Shown one piece after another: positions 27,482-36,148 of a DNA stretch of 64,000 nt. The first letter of the stretch is position 1, and the number at the start of each line of letters is the position of its first letter. Below the pieces are notes generated by a model. It made no database searches. It was not told the origin of the DNA and saw only the letters and a program-made list of their open reading frames with translations. This stretch comes from Permianibacter aggregans (GTDB lineage: Bacteria > Pseudomonadota > Gammaproteobacteria > Enterobacterales > Permianibacteraceae): contig NZ_CP037953.1 of assembly GCF_009756665.1 (NCBI RefSeq), positions 2,542,001 through 2,606,000 on the forward strand, given 5' to 3'. A program made the translations under genes and the position numbers.

Positions 27482-28629
27482 TGCGTGATACCTCGATGAG
27501 CATTCAACACTTTCTTCCCACCGCCGTTTTCGATGGGCGCCAGCTTCACTATGGTGTCAGCATCACGATTGCCGACGGACGAGTACAGCATATCGGCGGT
27601 CAGGAAACGCGTGCAGAAAAACTCGACGGCATACTGGTACCGGGTTTTGTCGACTTGCAGGTCAACGGCGGCGGTGGCGTGCTGTTCAATGATGAGCCTA
27701 GCGTCAACGCCTTGAAAATTATCGCCCGCGCCCATGCCCAGTTTGGCACGACCGCGATGCTGCCAACGGTGATCAGCGATCGTCTTGATGTCATGCAGCG
27801 TGCGGCGAATGCGATTGGCGAAGCACGCGCGCAAAAACTGCCCGGTATCATTGGTGTCCATTTTGAAGGTCCGCATTTATCGGAAATCAAACGCGGTGTT
27901 CATGCCGCCGAGCAGTTGCGAGAAATGGATCAGCAAGAGCTGGCCATTTATCAGAACGAAGCCTTGGGTCATCGCTTGCTGACCGTCGCGCCGGAAAAAG
28001 TTTCGGCGGCCCGTCTGCGGCAACTGCATGCAACCAGCGTTGTCATCTCACTCGGTCACAGTAACGCCAGCGCCGCGCAAACGATGCAGGCACTCGATGC
28101 CGGCGCCAGCGGTTTCACCCATTTGTTCAACGCCATGTCCGGTATCACCGCTCGTGAGCCGGGCGTTATCGGCGCCGCGCTACTGCATCAAGGTAGCTAT
28201 GCAGCGGTGATTGCCGATGGTGTCCATGTCGCCGATGAAAACCTGCAACTGGCTTTTCGTTGCAAAGGCGCTGAGCGTTTGATGTTGGTCACCGACGCGA
28301 TGCCGCCGGTCGGTTGCGCAGACGGGGAATTCCTGTTGTACGGTCAACCGGTAACGCGCGAAGGTATGGTGTTGCGCGATCAGTCCGGCGCCTTGGCCGG
28401 TTCGGTACTCGATATGGCGAGCGCGGTTCGTCATATGGTTGAGCGTATCGGCGTTCGACCTGAACAGGCTTGGCGCATGGCGTCGGCGATACCCGCTGAG
28501 TTTATTGGTGCCGGACATTATCTGGGCTATTTACGACCGGGCTATCAGGCCGATATGGTATTGCTCGACGACAAACAACAGGTGCGACAAACCTGGATTA
28601 ATGGAGAGGCCGTGTTTTGCGGAATTTAG
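27481..28629 (+). CDS. nagA: N-acetylglucosamine-6-phosphate deacetylase
   Basis: A 382-residue amidohydrolase: LVPGFVDLQVNGGGGVLFND, metal ligand region HFEGPHLS, SLGHSNASAAQ and FTHLFNAM with the zinc-binding histidines, and VTDAMPPVG with the catalytic aspartate. It converts GlcNAc-6-P to glucosamine-6-P and acetate, between NagK and NagB-II in the pathway. The ATG at 27481 shares a base with the nagB stop (TAATG), a coupling arrangement; an ATG at 27496 is the alternative. Neither has a strong ribosome-binding site, which fits coupled translation. Confidence 0.94.
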   Translation: MRDTSMSIQHFLPTAVFDGRQLHYGVSITIADGRVQHIGGQETRAEKLDGILVPGFVDLQVNGGGGVLFNDEPSVNALKIIARAHAQFGTTAMLPTVISDRLDVMQRAANAIGEARAQKLPGIIGVHFEGPHLSEIKRGVHAAEQLREMDQQELAIYQNEALGHRLLTVAPEKVSAARLRQLHATSVVISLGHSNASAAQTMQALDAGASGFTHLFNAMSGITAREPGVIGAALLHQGSYAAVIADGVHVADENLQLAFRCKGAERLMLVTDAMPPVGCADGEFLLYGQPVTREGMVLRDQSGALAGSVLDMASAVRHMVERIGVRPEQAWRMASAIPAEFIGAGHYLGYLRPGYQADMVLLDDKQQVRQTWINGEAVFCGI

Positions 28630-28654
28630 CAATGCGTTGTCCGGCGCTTATACC

Positions 28655-28724
28655 TGTCATACCCGCGAAGGCGGGTATCCAGAACGATCGGAAATCACTG
28701 GATTCCCGCTTTTGCGGGAATGAC
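28655..28724. repeat. GTCATNCCCGC-type palindromic repeat between nagA and nagP
   Basis: TGTCATACCCGC-gaag-GCGGGTATCCAG and CTGGATTCCCGC-ttt-TGCGGGAATGACA form two hairpins that are mutual inverted copies. It is the widespread GTCATTCCCGCGAAAGCGGGAATCCAG family of intergenic elements. It may attenuate transcription or protect mRNA between nagA and nagP. Confidence 0.8.
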
Positions 28725-28804
28725 ACAGAATTTTGAAGTGCCAAGGCAATAGTAATCTCAACGCAAGAACGACCAACAATCCATAACAAGGCGGAGGAAA
28801 TAAC

Positions 28805-30163
28805 ATGAATCATCCGGTCACCCTGAGCAGCACGGAGGTTACGCGCGTGAAAGGCAATCCTTACCGCATTCCTTTGTTATTGATGGTGTCGCTGTTCTTC
28901 ATGATTGGCTTCATCACGGTGTTGAACGACGTGCTGATCCCAAGTCTGAAAGGCGTGTTCACGTTGAACAACGCCCAGGCGATGTTGATTCAGTTCTGCT
29001 TTTTTATCGCCTATGGTCTGGTCAGCATTCCGGCTGGCCGCTTGATTCAACGCGTTGGCTACAAAAATGGTTTGTCGATTTCATTGGCTGTGATGGCGAT
29101 CGGTTTGTTCCTGTTCGTACCAGCCGCCAACGTCTTGTCCTACGCGTTCTTTCTGTTTGCCTTGTTTGTCGTCGCCACCGGCCTGACGATTCTGCAAGTA
29201 ACGATCAATCCCTACATCATTGCCTTGGGACCAGAGGAAACCGGTGCGTCACGTTTGAATCTCGGCGGCACGCTGAATTCAACAGCGACGTTCATTGGCC
29301 CGATTATCGGCGCTGCCTATATCCTGCCGCATGGCATTTCCGATCCGATGGAAAAAGCGCAAGCGGTGCAGGGGCCATATCTGGTGCTGGCATTGGTGAC
29401 CATTGGTATCGCAATGCTGCTGTATTTTTTGCATTTGCCGAAGCTTGCCACCGAAACCGAAGGCAATGAACAAACCGGCGAAAAGCTGACCCAGTTCTCG
29501 CACCTGATTTACGGTGCGGGCGGCATTTTCTTTTACGTCGGCGCGGAAGTGGCGATCGGCAGTATCCTGATTCTCTACTTTGTCGAAGAGCAGTTGATTC
29601 AACTTGGCAGCACGGCCAGCGCGACCTTGACGGCGGAAAAAGCGGCGGCAGCCCTGGTGGCTTATTACTGGGCCAGCGCCATGATCGGGCGCTTTATCGG
29701 CAGTATCGTCGGACAAAAAATTCGTGCTCATATCATGCTGCGCTTTGTTGCAGTGGTCGCGATCATTCTGGTCAGCCTGGCGATTTCCGGTGTGCTGCTT
29801 GATGACTGGATGGGCATGCAGGTCATGGTGCTGAATCTCGATCCGTTCTCAATCGGTTTTGAGCCGGTTTCGTTCCCGGTTTCGTTATTCCTGCTGGTGC
29901 TGGTTGGTCTGTTCAACTCGGTCATGTGGCCCTGCATTTTCCCGTTGGCGATTCGCGGCCTTGGCAAGAACACCAGCCGTGGTTCGGGCCTGTTGGTCAG
30001 CATGGTCGCCGGCGGTGCGCTGATTCCGTTGCTGCAAGGTGTGCTGGTCGACTCATTTGGTTTTCAGTACAGCTTTTTTGTGGTGCTGGCTTGTTACCTG
30101 TACATCCTGTTTTACGCCGTTCACGGCTATAAGGTGAAATACACCAGCCGCACTGCGCTGTAA
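28805..30163 (+). CDS. nagP: N-acetylglucosamine MFS permease
   Basis: A 452-residue FucP-like (FHS family) major-facilitator protein with about twelve helices: SLFFMIGFITVLNDVLIPSL, FFIAYGLVSIPAGRLIQRVGYK, and TGLTILQVTINPYIIALGPEETGASRLNL are the family's hallmark segments. It fits NagP, the inner-membrane proton symporter of GlcNAc in the Shewanella/Xanthomonas pathway. The ATG at 28805 follows GGCGGAGGAAA. It is 175 bp after nagA, the gap being mostly the palindromic repeat. Confidence 0.92.
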   Translation: MNHPVTLSSTEVTRVKGNPYRIPLLLMVSLFFMIGFITVLNDVLIPSLKGVFTLNNAQAMLIQFCFFIAYGLVSIPAGRLIQRVGYKNGLSISLAVMAIGLFLFVPAANVLSYAFFLFALFVVATGLTILQVTINPYIIALGPEETGASRLNLGGTLNSTATFIGPIIGAAYILPHGISDPMEKAQAVQGPYLVLALVTIGIAMLLYFLHLPKLATETEGNEQTGEKLTQFSHLIYGAGGIFFYVGAEVAIGSILILYFVEEQLIQLGSTASATLTAEKAAAALVAYYWASAMIGRFIGSIVGQKIRAHIMLRFVAVVAIILVSLAISGVLLDDWMGMQVMVLNLDPFSIGFEPVSFPVSLFLLVLVGLFNSVMWPCIFPLAIRGLGKNTSRGSGLLVSMVAGGALIPLLQGVLVDSFGFQYSFFVVLACYLYILFYAVHGYKVKYTSRTAL

Positions 30164-30183
30164 AAAAAGCGCTTCGCTGAGTC

Positions 30184-31314
30184 ATGAGCGGCGAACGGCT
30201 GCATTCGCTGGATGCCCTGCGTGGCTTCAGCATGCTGATGATTATCGGCTTTGATTATCTCGTTATCGCGCTGGCCAAGGCCTGGCCAGCGCCGTTCATG
30301 CAAGTCTTGGCCGAACAGTTCCAGCATGTGCCTTGGCACGGCTTTCATTTCTACGATCTGGTTTTTCCGTTATTTATATTTGTCTCTGGCGCAACGCTGG
30401 TGTTGAGGCCATTGTCGCTGGCCGAACAACCCTGGTCGCTGCGCAAACCGTATTACCGCAAACTCTTGCTGCGAGTTTTACTTCTGGTTCTGCTTGGTAT
30501 TGTCTACAACCACGGCTGGGGTAAAGGCCTTCCAGCGAGCGTGGACGAGGTGCGCTACGCCAGCGTGTTGGCGCGTATTGGTATCGCCTGGGGTGTCGCT
30601 GCACTGATCGTTTGGCATTGTTCGATACGACAGCAGTTACTGATTGGCGTGGTGATTCTGTTTGGCTATCCATTATTGCAATGGCTTGGCGGACTTTGGT
30701 TGGCAGAACAACACGAGTGCACAAGCGGTTGGTTAAGCGCTTCATGTAGCGTCAATGCATTTATCGATCAGCAGTGGTTGCCGGGTATCCGCTATCGTGA
30801 TGCACCGGTAGACCCGGAAGGCTTGCTGTCGCAGATCCCGGCCGTATTAAATGCGCTGGCGGGCTACTGGACCACGCGTTGGCTGATGCACTATCAGCTG
30901 TCAAAACAACGTCGTGTGCTAAAAGCATTGGCGATGGCGATCGCTGTTGCCGTCTTCATTGCTCTGCTGGTCAGCATCGTTTATCCGCTGAATAAAACTT
31001 TGTGGACGAGCAGTTTTGCCTTGCTGACTTCGGCATTGAGCGCTGCGCTGTTATTGGCTTTTTTTCTGGTAATCGATTGCCTGAAGTGGAGGCAATGGGC
31101 AAATCCGTTGTACTGGATTGGTTACAACGCGCTGCTGATTTACTTGCTGACGGCGTTATTCAACTGGGCGTATCCAGTCCGCAGTATGTTCGGTCAATGG
31201 ATCAAATTGTTAACTGAACCGTGGCAGCCAGTGATCAGTATCGTGCTGATTTTGTTTTTGCAGTTGTGGTTGTTGCGCTGGTTGTTTCAGAAGCGCTTGG
31301 CGATTCGCTTGTAG
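30184..31314 (+). CDS. nagX: NagX-type membrane protein (DUF5009, acyltransferase-like)
   Basis: A 376-residue polytopic membrane protein starting RLHSLDALRGFSMLMIIGFDYL, the conserved entry of the DUF1624/DUF5009 group related to heparan-alpha-glucosaminide N-acetyltransferase; WHGFHFYDLVFPLFIFVSGATLVL follows. NagX occurs next to nag permease genes in many chitin users and is thought to help handle glucosamine or GlcNAc at the inner membrane; its reaction is not settled. It begins 20 bp after nagP and closes the operon. Confidence 0.88.
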   Translation: MSGERLHSLDALRGFSMLMIIGFDYLVIALAKAWPAPFMQVLAEQFQHVPWHGFHFYDLVFPLFIFVSGATLVLRPLSLAEQPWSLRKPYYRKLLLRVLLLVLLGIVYNHGWGKGLPASVDEVRYASVLARIGIAWGVAALIVWHCSIRQQLLIGVVILFGYPLLQWLGGLWLAEQHECTSGWLSASCSVNAFIDQQWLPGIRYRDAPVDPEGLLSQIPAVLNALAGYWTTRWLMHYQLSKQRRVLKALAMAIAVAVFIALLVSIVYPLNKTLWTSSFALLTSALSAALLLAFFLVIDCLKWRQWANPLYWIGYNALLIYLLTALFNWAYPVRSMFGQWIKLLTEPWQPVISIVLILFLQLWLLRWLFQKRLAIRL

Positions 31315-31685
31315 CGAGTCAGATTATGACGTTGAGATTGTCGGGCCTTATGCCAGCGATCATCAAGTAGCACGGGCCGAGCTCGTTGCGAATTTATCTG
31401 CACTGAGCATGGTTCGGGGTTGTCCGGATAAATCCGGCCCTACCTCCGAGGCCGGGTGAGTCGGGAACAACGGTGTAGGTGCAAATTCATTCGCACATCG
31501 TTCGTGGTTTGGGACCGTCCGGATGAGTCAGAATCTACAAGCACTGGACTATTGCCGTTATCGTTGTTGTGCTGGTCGTCCAGCAAGAAAACACGCCTGC
31601 GTTTTGTGACTCCGGTTGTGGCACTTCCAACGTACGCCGTGGGAAGGCGTACGTTGAACGTGCAAGGCCATTTCAGGAATGCAGG
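31315..31685. other. intergenic region between convergent nagX and gap
   Basis: 371 bp without a supported gene. It holds degenerate copies of a REP-like unit (GTTGCGAATTTATCTGCACTG near 31385 and GTGCAAATTCATTCGCAC near 31480) and a perfect 10-bp inverted repeat AACGTACGCC-n7-GGCGTACGTT at 31629-31655 just beyond the gap stop, possibly a terminator stem without T-run. Confidence 0.5.
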
Positions 31686-32732
31686 TTAAGCCGGTAATGC
31701 TTCACTCTGACCACGCTTGACTTTATTTGCCTGCATCAATGCGATCGCGTTATCAACCATCCGGTGCGAGAAACCCCATTCATTGTCATACCAGGCCATG
31801 ACTTTGACCCAGCGACCGGAAACCTTGGTTTGGTTGGCGTCGAATGTCGATGAGGCTGAATCATGATTGAAGTCGACCGACACCAGCGGTTCTTCGTTGT
31901 ATTTCAGCACGCCACCGAGCTTTCCGGTGCAGGCTTTCTTGATCGTTTGGTTGACTTCGTCGGCGCTGGTTTCGCGTTTGGCGAGGAAGTGCAAATCGAC
32001 CAGCGATACATTGATCGTTGGCACGCGCACGGCCATGCCGTCGAGTTTGCCTTTCAATTCCGGCAGCACCAGACCAACAGCTTTGGCGGCGCCGGTTTTG
32101 GTTGGAATCATTGACTGCGTGGCGCTGCGGGCGCGGTAAATATCCTTGTGATTCAAATCGAGCAATTGTTGATCGTTGGTGTAAGAATGCACCGTCGTCA
32201 TCATGCCTTGCTCGATGCCAATGGCGTCGTTCAACACTTTCGCGACCGGCGCCAGGCAATTGGTTGTGCAGGAAGCGTTTGAGATGATTTGCATGTCGGC
32301 AGTCAGTAATTGATCGTTGACGCCGAACACAACGGTTGCATCCACTTCATCGGCTGGCGCGCTGATGATCACCTTGCGCGCACCGGCACGCAGATGCGCT
32401 TCCGCTTGTGTACGCGAGGTGAAGCGGCCGGTGCATTCCAGCACAACGTCAATGTTCAGCGTCTTCCACGGCAGTTGTTCCGGCTGCGCAATCGCCAGCA
32501 TGTCGATGGCATCGCCGTTGATGCTCAGCGTTTGTCCTGCCAGCGCGACTTGAGCAGCGAAGCGGCCATGCACCGAGTCGTAACGCAACAGATGCGCACA
32601 GGTTTTCGCGTCACCCAGATCATTGATCGCGACGACTTGTACCCGATCGCGGTAATCGGATTCGTAAATCGCGCGCAGCACATTGCGGCCGATGCGGCCA
32701 AAACCATTGATGGCAATACGGATAACAGACAT
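31686..32732 (-). CDS. gap: glyceraldehyde-3-phosphate dehydrogenase, type I
   Basis: A 348-residue enzyme with N-terminal Rossmann motif [14 protein letters not shown], Asp38 in AINDL (NAD-type), [11 protein letters not shown], catalytic Cys155 in SNASCTTNC, and the C-terminal [15 protein letters not shown]. It oxidises glyceraldehyde-3-phosphate in glycolysis; erythrose-4-phosphate dehydrogenase is a close relative but the motifs read as GAPDH. The start at 32732 follows GGGGGGAT. It is divergent from nagR with a NagR-type operator between them, so this copy may be a catabolic GAPDH tied to amino sugar growth. Confidence 0.93.
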   Translation of the reverse strand: MSVIRIAINGFGRIGRNVLRAIYESDYRDRVQVVAINDLGDAKTCAHLLRYDSVHGRFAAQVALAGQTLSINGDAIDMLAIAQPEQLPWKTLNIDVVLECTGRFTSRTQAEAHLRAGARKVIISAPADEVDATVVFGVNDQLLTADMQIISNASCTTNCLAPVAKVLNDAIGIEQGMMTTVHSYTNDQQLLDLNHKDIYRARSATQSMIPTKTGAAKAVGLVLPELKGKLDGMAVRVPTINVSLVDLHFLAKRETSADEVNQTIKKACTGKLGGVLKYNEEPLVSVDFNHDSASSTFDANQTKVSGRWVKVMAWYDNEWGFSHRMVDNAIALMQANKVKRGQSEALPA

Positions 32733-33253
32733 CTTGAGAAATCCCCCCTTGCGAGCAAGTTGGCGAGCACCGCTGACGGTGCTCGCTTTGAAACCATGGC
32801 CACCGGTCGGGGGGAACCGGTGACTGAAAATGATGGATGCTGGCGAATCAATGCCTCGACAGCATCCGGCTTTATGACATGCCGATGCGCTGAGCGCCAG
32901 TGCTTTGGGCATTCATACGTATGCAGTCGGACCAGCCTGAGCGGTTGCACAATGACAGCGCATCCACGTTGGCGACTTAGCTGCAACGTGCACCATCGAC
33001 GGGCGCATCACGGCTGGCGAAAGCGCCGTATCGGCGCAAAATTAATACTGATTTGACAGCGCTGTCAATTTATAGAAGCCTTGAGCGGCGAAAAATTCCG
33101 TCGTCAGTGCCAACGGGTTTATGGCACAGTAGACGTTAAGACAAAAACGCATAAGACCATTCGTCGTCGATCCGAACAACGATGACACCGCTGACAGCAC
33201 ACATCCATCGCAGCGGTGCCGGCACGAACCACACCGAGCTTGAGTATTAGGGA
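32733..33253. promoter_or_regulatory. divergent gap / nagR control region
   Basis: 521 bp without a supported gene. On the gap side it carries two leader hairpins: GCGAGCACC-gctgac-GGTGCTCGC (32763-32786) and CACCGGT-n8-ACCGGTG (32801-32822). On the nagR side lies the NagR operator (33051-33070). Confidence 0.6.
33051..33070. promoter_or_regulatory. NagR operator between gap and nagR
   Basis: ATTTGACAGCGCTGTCAATT; the inner 16 bases TTGACAGCGCTGTCAA are a perfect palindrome. It lies 184 bases before nagR and about 319 before gap. The palindrome also contains a -35-like TTGACA on each strand. Confidence 0.85.
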
Positions 33254-34288
33254 ATGAGCGTAACGATTAATGATGTCGCCCGGCAGGCTGGCGTCTCGAT
33301 GAAAACCGTATCGCGGGTGATCAACAACGAACCCTCGGTAAAAAAGGAAACCTTTGATCGGGTCATGGCCGCGGTCAAAGCGCTGAACTATCAGCCCAAT
33401 CATGCGGCCCGCAATCTGGCCGGCACCCGTTCTTATTCGATTGCCTTTGTTTACGACAACCCGAACGCTTATTACGTGATCGACATGCAGAACGGCATTT
33501 TGAGTGCCTGCCGGCAACAGGGTTATGAATTATTGATTCACCCCTGCAATCACCAGTCGAAAACCATCATCGAAGAATTAACCAATCTGGTTCAGCATTC
33601 GCGGGTGGCAGGTTTGGTGTTGACGCCGCCGTTCTCTGAGATGCCGCAGGTGGTCAAAACGCTGGATGCCCTCGGCATTCAGTTTGTGCGGATTATTTCC
33701 GGTACCGAAAAAGGCAAATTCGCGCAGACTTGCGTGTTCATTGATGACCATGCCGCCGCTTATCAATTAACCGAGCATTTGATCAAACTCGGCCATCAGC
33801 AGATTGGTTTTCTTTGCGGTGGGGAGCAGCACCGTTCGACCGCAGAGCGACGCGAAGGGTATGAAGCGGCCTTGCGCGATCACGGTGTGAAAATCGACAA
33901 GCGATTGATTGTCGAAGGCGAGTACGCGTTCGATTACGGCGTCAAAGGTGCGAAGAAATTACTGGGCAAGAAAGATCGGCCGACAGCGATTTTCGCCAGC
34001 AACGACGAAATGGCGGCTGGTGCGCTATTTGCGGCCAGATTAATGGGGCTTTCGGTGCCGGGCGATGTATCGATTGTCGGTTTCGAGGACAGCCCGTTCT
34101 CGCGCCAGACTTGGCCGCAGTTGACGACGGCACATCAGTCAAACCGCTTGATCGCCCAGCAAGCAACCGCGCTGCTAATTGCCAGGATCCGCGAGCAATT
34201 GCATCCGAACTTCAAGGCGCCGGAAATCCAGCGCCATTTTGTACCGGAATTGATCGTGCGTGAATCCAGTACCGTAGCGACAACATAA
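33254..34288 (+). CDS. nagR: LacI family repressor of the nag regulon
   Basis: A 344-residue LacI/GalR regulator: helix-turn-helix and hinge (ITINDVARQAGVSMKTVSRV-like region, residues 3-24; YQPNHAARNLAGTRS at 46-60) and a periplasmic-binding-protein-like effector domain (to residue 344; FICCG-type segment GFLCGGEQHRSTAERREGYEAAL, IFASNDEMAAGAL, VGFEDSPFSRQTWPQLTT). Its operator should be the palindrome seen at 19651, 25479 and 33051. In related bacteria NagR is released by GlcNAc-6-P or GlcNAc. AGGG just before the ATG is unusually close for a ribosome-binding site. Confidence 0.92.
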   Translation: MSVTINDVARQAGVSMKTVSRVINNEPSVKKETFDRVMAAVKALNYQPNHAARNLAGTRSYSIAFVYDNPNAYYVIDMQNGILSACRQQGYELLIHPCNHQSKTIIEELTNLVQHSRVAGLVLTPPFSEMPQVVKTLDALGIQFVRIISGTEKGKFAQTCVFIDDHAAAYQLTEHLIKLGHQQIGFLCGGEQHRSTAERREGYEAALRDHGVKIDKRLIVEGEYAFDYGVKGAKKLLGKKDRPTAIFASNDEMAAGALFAARLMGLSVPGDVSIVGFEDSPFSRQTWPQLTTAHQSNRLIAQQATALLIARIREQLHPNFKAPEIQRHFVPELIVRESSTVATT

Positions 34289-34311
34289 GTTCACTGCCAG
34301 GAGCAATAACC

Positions 34312-34686
34312 ATGAATGTCGCGGTACTGTCGATTTTGTTGGCGGGATTGATGCCGTATTTTTTTGTCGCGGTCGCCAAGTTCACCGGACGTCGCTATGA
34401 CAATCATGCGCCGCGTGAATTCCTGGCCGGTTTGCAGGGCTTTCGAGCGCGGGCCAATTGGGCGCACCAAAATGCTTTCGAAGCGTTTCCACTGTTTGCG
34501 GCGGCGGTCATTATCGCAATGCTGCGTCAGGTCGAGGCCGGTACGCTCGATACCTTGGCGCTTAGCTTCGTTGGTTTGCGGCTACTGTATTTTGTTTGCT
34601 ACCTGGCCGATTGGCCGCTGCTTCGCTCGGCAGTATGGGCGCTGGCGATCGCCTGTCCGGTGGCACTACTGATTTTGTCGCTATAA
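34312..34686 (+). CDS. MAPEG family membrane protein
   Basis: A 124-residue, four-helix membrane protein of the MAPEG superfamily (microsomal glutathione S-transferase-like), with the typical FRARANWAHQNAFEAFPLFAAAV segment. Bacterial members are glutathione-dependent transferases or peroxidases of unknown substrate. CAGGAGC precedes the ATG; it lies 23 bp after nagR and may share its transcript, then ends at a terminator. Confidence 0.88.
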   Translation: MNVAVLSILLAGLMPYFFVAVAKFTGRRYDNHAPREFLAGLQGFRARANWAHQNAFEAFPLFAAAVIIAMLRQVEAGTLDTLALSFVGLRLLYFVCYLADWPLLRSAVWALAIACPVALLILSL

Positions 34687-34715
34687 AAAACGGCGCCTCT
34701 GGCGCCGTTTTCTTT
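34687..34715. terminator. bidirectional terminator between MAPEG and fur genes
   Basis: AAAACGGCGCC-tct-GGCGCCGTTTT with A and T tails; serves the convergent genes at 34686 and 34728. Confidence 0.85.
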
Positions 34716-34727
34716 ATCTAGATACGT

Positions 34728-35141
34728 TCAGCTCTTGCTGCATTTTTCGCAAATACCATACAGGTAAAGCGAGTGGTCGGTCAGCGTCATCTTGTGCTTT
34801 TCGGCCACGGCTTTCTGGCGCTGTTCAATCACTTCATCGACAAACTCGACGACCTTGTTACAACGCAGGCAGACCAGATGGTCATGATGACCCTGTTCAT
34901 CGAGCTCGAATACTGAATGGCCACCTTCGAAATGATGGCGCAGCACCAAGCCCGCCTGCTCGAACTGGGTCAGTACCCGGTAGACGGTGGCCAGGCCAAC
35001 GTCGTCACCCTGTTCCATCAGCATCTTGTAAACGTCTTCGGCACTCATGTGCCGGTTCGGTGCCTGCTCAAGAATCTGCAGGATTTTCATTCTCGGTAGC
35101 GTGACTTTCAGGCCGGCATTGCGTAATTGGCTGTTATCCAC
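34728..35141 (-). CDS. fur: ferric uptake regulator Fur
   Basis: A 137-residue iron-responsive repressor: LKVTLPRMKILQIL winged helix, metal-site residues in HHFEGGHSVFELDEQGHHDHLVC, and CxxC pairs CLRC and CEKC. A GTG at 35141 is preferred as start: GGAGAA lies about 10 bases upstream and the resulting N-terminus (MDNSQLRNAGLKVTLPR) aligns with enteric and Vibrio Fur; the ATG-initiated frame at 35165 adds an unlikely extension. It is divergent from bamE, the classical gammaproteobacterial arrangement. Confidence 0.95.
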   Translation of the reverse strand: MDNSQLRNAGLKVTLPRMKILQILEQAPNRHMSAEDVYKMLMEQGDDVGLATVYRVLTQFEQAGLVLRHHFEGGHSVFELDEQGHHDHLVCLRCNKVVEFVDEVIEQRQKAVAEKHKMTLTDHSLYLYGICEKCSKS

Positions 35142-35271
35142 TGATAGCGTTCTCCGGAAAACCATGAAGAATATGCGGCTTTTGTCCGATGCGGTGTGCT
35201 TATCGGAAAGCATCGGGTAGAATCGGCCGCGAACGGTGTTTTACCCCATTTCTGGAGCGACAGTATACGCC

Positions 35272-35622
35272 ATGAAGTTACGAATCTTGGGTTTTATGCT
35301 TTTTTCTGTGCTGCTGAGCGGCTGTGCGGTCGTTGATTGGATGACCTATAAGCTGCCGGTGCGGCAGGGCAATATTGTCGAGCAGAAGGATGTTGATCTG
35401 CTGCGTGCCGGCATGAGTCCGGAGCAGGTCGTGTATGTACTGGGCGAGCCATTGGCCCGTTCCAGCTTTCGCGGTACCCGCTGGGAATACAGCTTCGATG
35501 CCAAACAGGGTAACGAAGTGATCACCCAGACCCGCTTCGTGGTGTTCTTTGAGGAAGGCAAGCTGGCCGCCGCCGGTGGCGATTTCACGCTGCCGGAAGG
35601 GCTAGCGAAGCGGGATATTTAA
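35272..35622 (+). CDS. bamE: outer membrane assembly lipoprotein BamE
   Basis: A 116-residue lipoprotein (lipobox LSGC, Cys18 region) with the SmpA/OmlA fold: YKLPVRQGNIVEQKDVDLLRAGMSPEQVVYVLGEP is the family core (shown here as a continuous description of residues 27-61). It is a component of the BAM complex that inserts beta-barrel proteins into the outer membrane. The ATG at 35272 gives a proper signal peptide (MKLRILGFMLFSVLLSGC). Divergent from fur. Confidence 0.94.
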   Translation: MKLRILGFMLFSVLLSGCAVVDWMTYKLPVRQGNIVEQKDVDLLRAGMSPEQVVYVLGEPLARSSFRGTRWEYSFDAKQGNEVITQTRFVVFFEEGKLAAAGGDFTLPEGLAKRDI

Positions 35623-35682
35623 GTCTAGGTAAATTCTCACGCGCCGGCGTTGTAACGACGCCGGTTGTTGATTCATCCAAAG

Positions 35683-35707
35683 ACCCGTTCACTGTAACGG
35701 GTTTTTT
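35683..35707 (+). terminator. terminator hairpin directly before the next start codon
   Basis: ACCCGTT-cactgt-AACGGGT followed by TTTTTT; the T-run ends immediately before the ATG of the next gene, whose only ribosome-binding-like sequence (ACGGG) is in the stem. A second hairpin (GCCGGCGT ... ACGCCGG) lies at 35643-35664. Confidence 0.6.
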
Positions 35708-36130
35708 ATGTCCTGGTTATCCTCACTACGACCGCATGCGTTGGCGCTGTCGAGTCTGCTTATTGCGCTGACGGCGCTCTTCTACAATGGTTATCGTCAG
35801 GAACTGACCGAAGCCAATCGCAATCGCCGCCAGGCCGGCTTTGAATTGTTGCAGGCGCTGGCCGGTTTGCAGGCGGTCAGCGATTTTGCCCATTTTCGGC
35901 GCGATCAAGCACAAGGCGACCCGATTCAGGGATGGATGTACGTGACGACGATACGCGATTTGGCGTTTGTCGTCGGGCCGGAATTGCAAGCGCCGGCCGA
36001 CAATATCTTTTCTGTTTGGCAGCAGCACTGGCAGGCGCTGCGCGACGACCCGCAAGCCGAACGCCAGATCAGCGCGGCGATTCAACAGATGCGCCAGCAA
36101 TTGCGCGCTGAATTGAAAGCCCTCCAATAA
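35708..36130 (+). CDS. uncharacterised single-pass membrane protein
   Basis: A 140-residue protein with one N-terminal transmembrane helix (about 10-27, HALALSSLLIALTALFYNGY) and a largely helical, Gln-rich rest with WMYVTTIRDLAFVVGPELQAPADN in the middle. I do not recognise the family. It lies 18 bp before the DoxX/HvfX-like gene and is probably co-transcribed. Translation may be low because the start follows a terminator hairpin without a separate ribosome-binding site. Confidence 0.65.
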   Translation: MSWLSSLRPHALALSSLLIALTALFYNGYRQELTEANRNRRQAGFELLQALAGLQAVSDFAHFRRDQAQGDPIQGWMYVTTIRDLAFVVGPELQAPADNIFSVWQQHWQALRDDPQAERQISAAIQQMRQQLRAELKALQ

Positions 36131-36148
36131 ACGACAACCAAGGACTGC

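Noticed and set aside
31456-31689. 77-codon frame between nagX and gap
   Set aside because: No ribosome-binding site, no domain, overlap with degenerate REP-like repeats and the gap stop.
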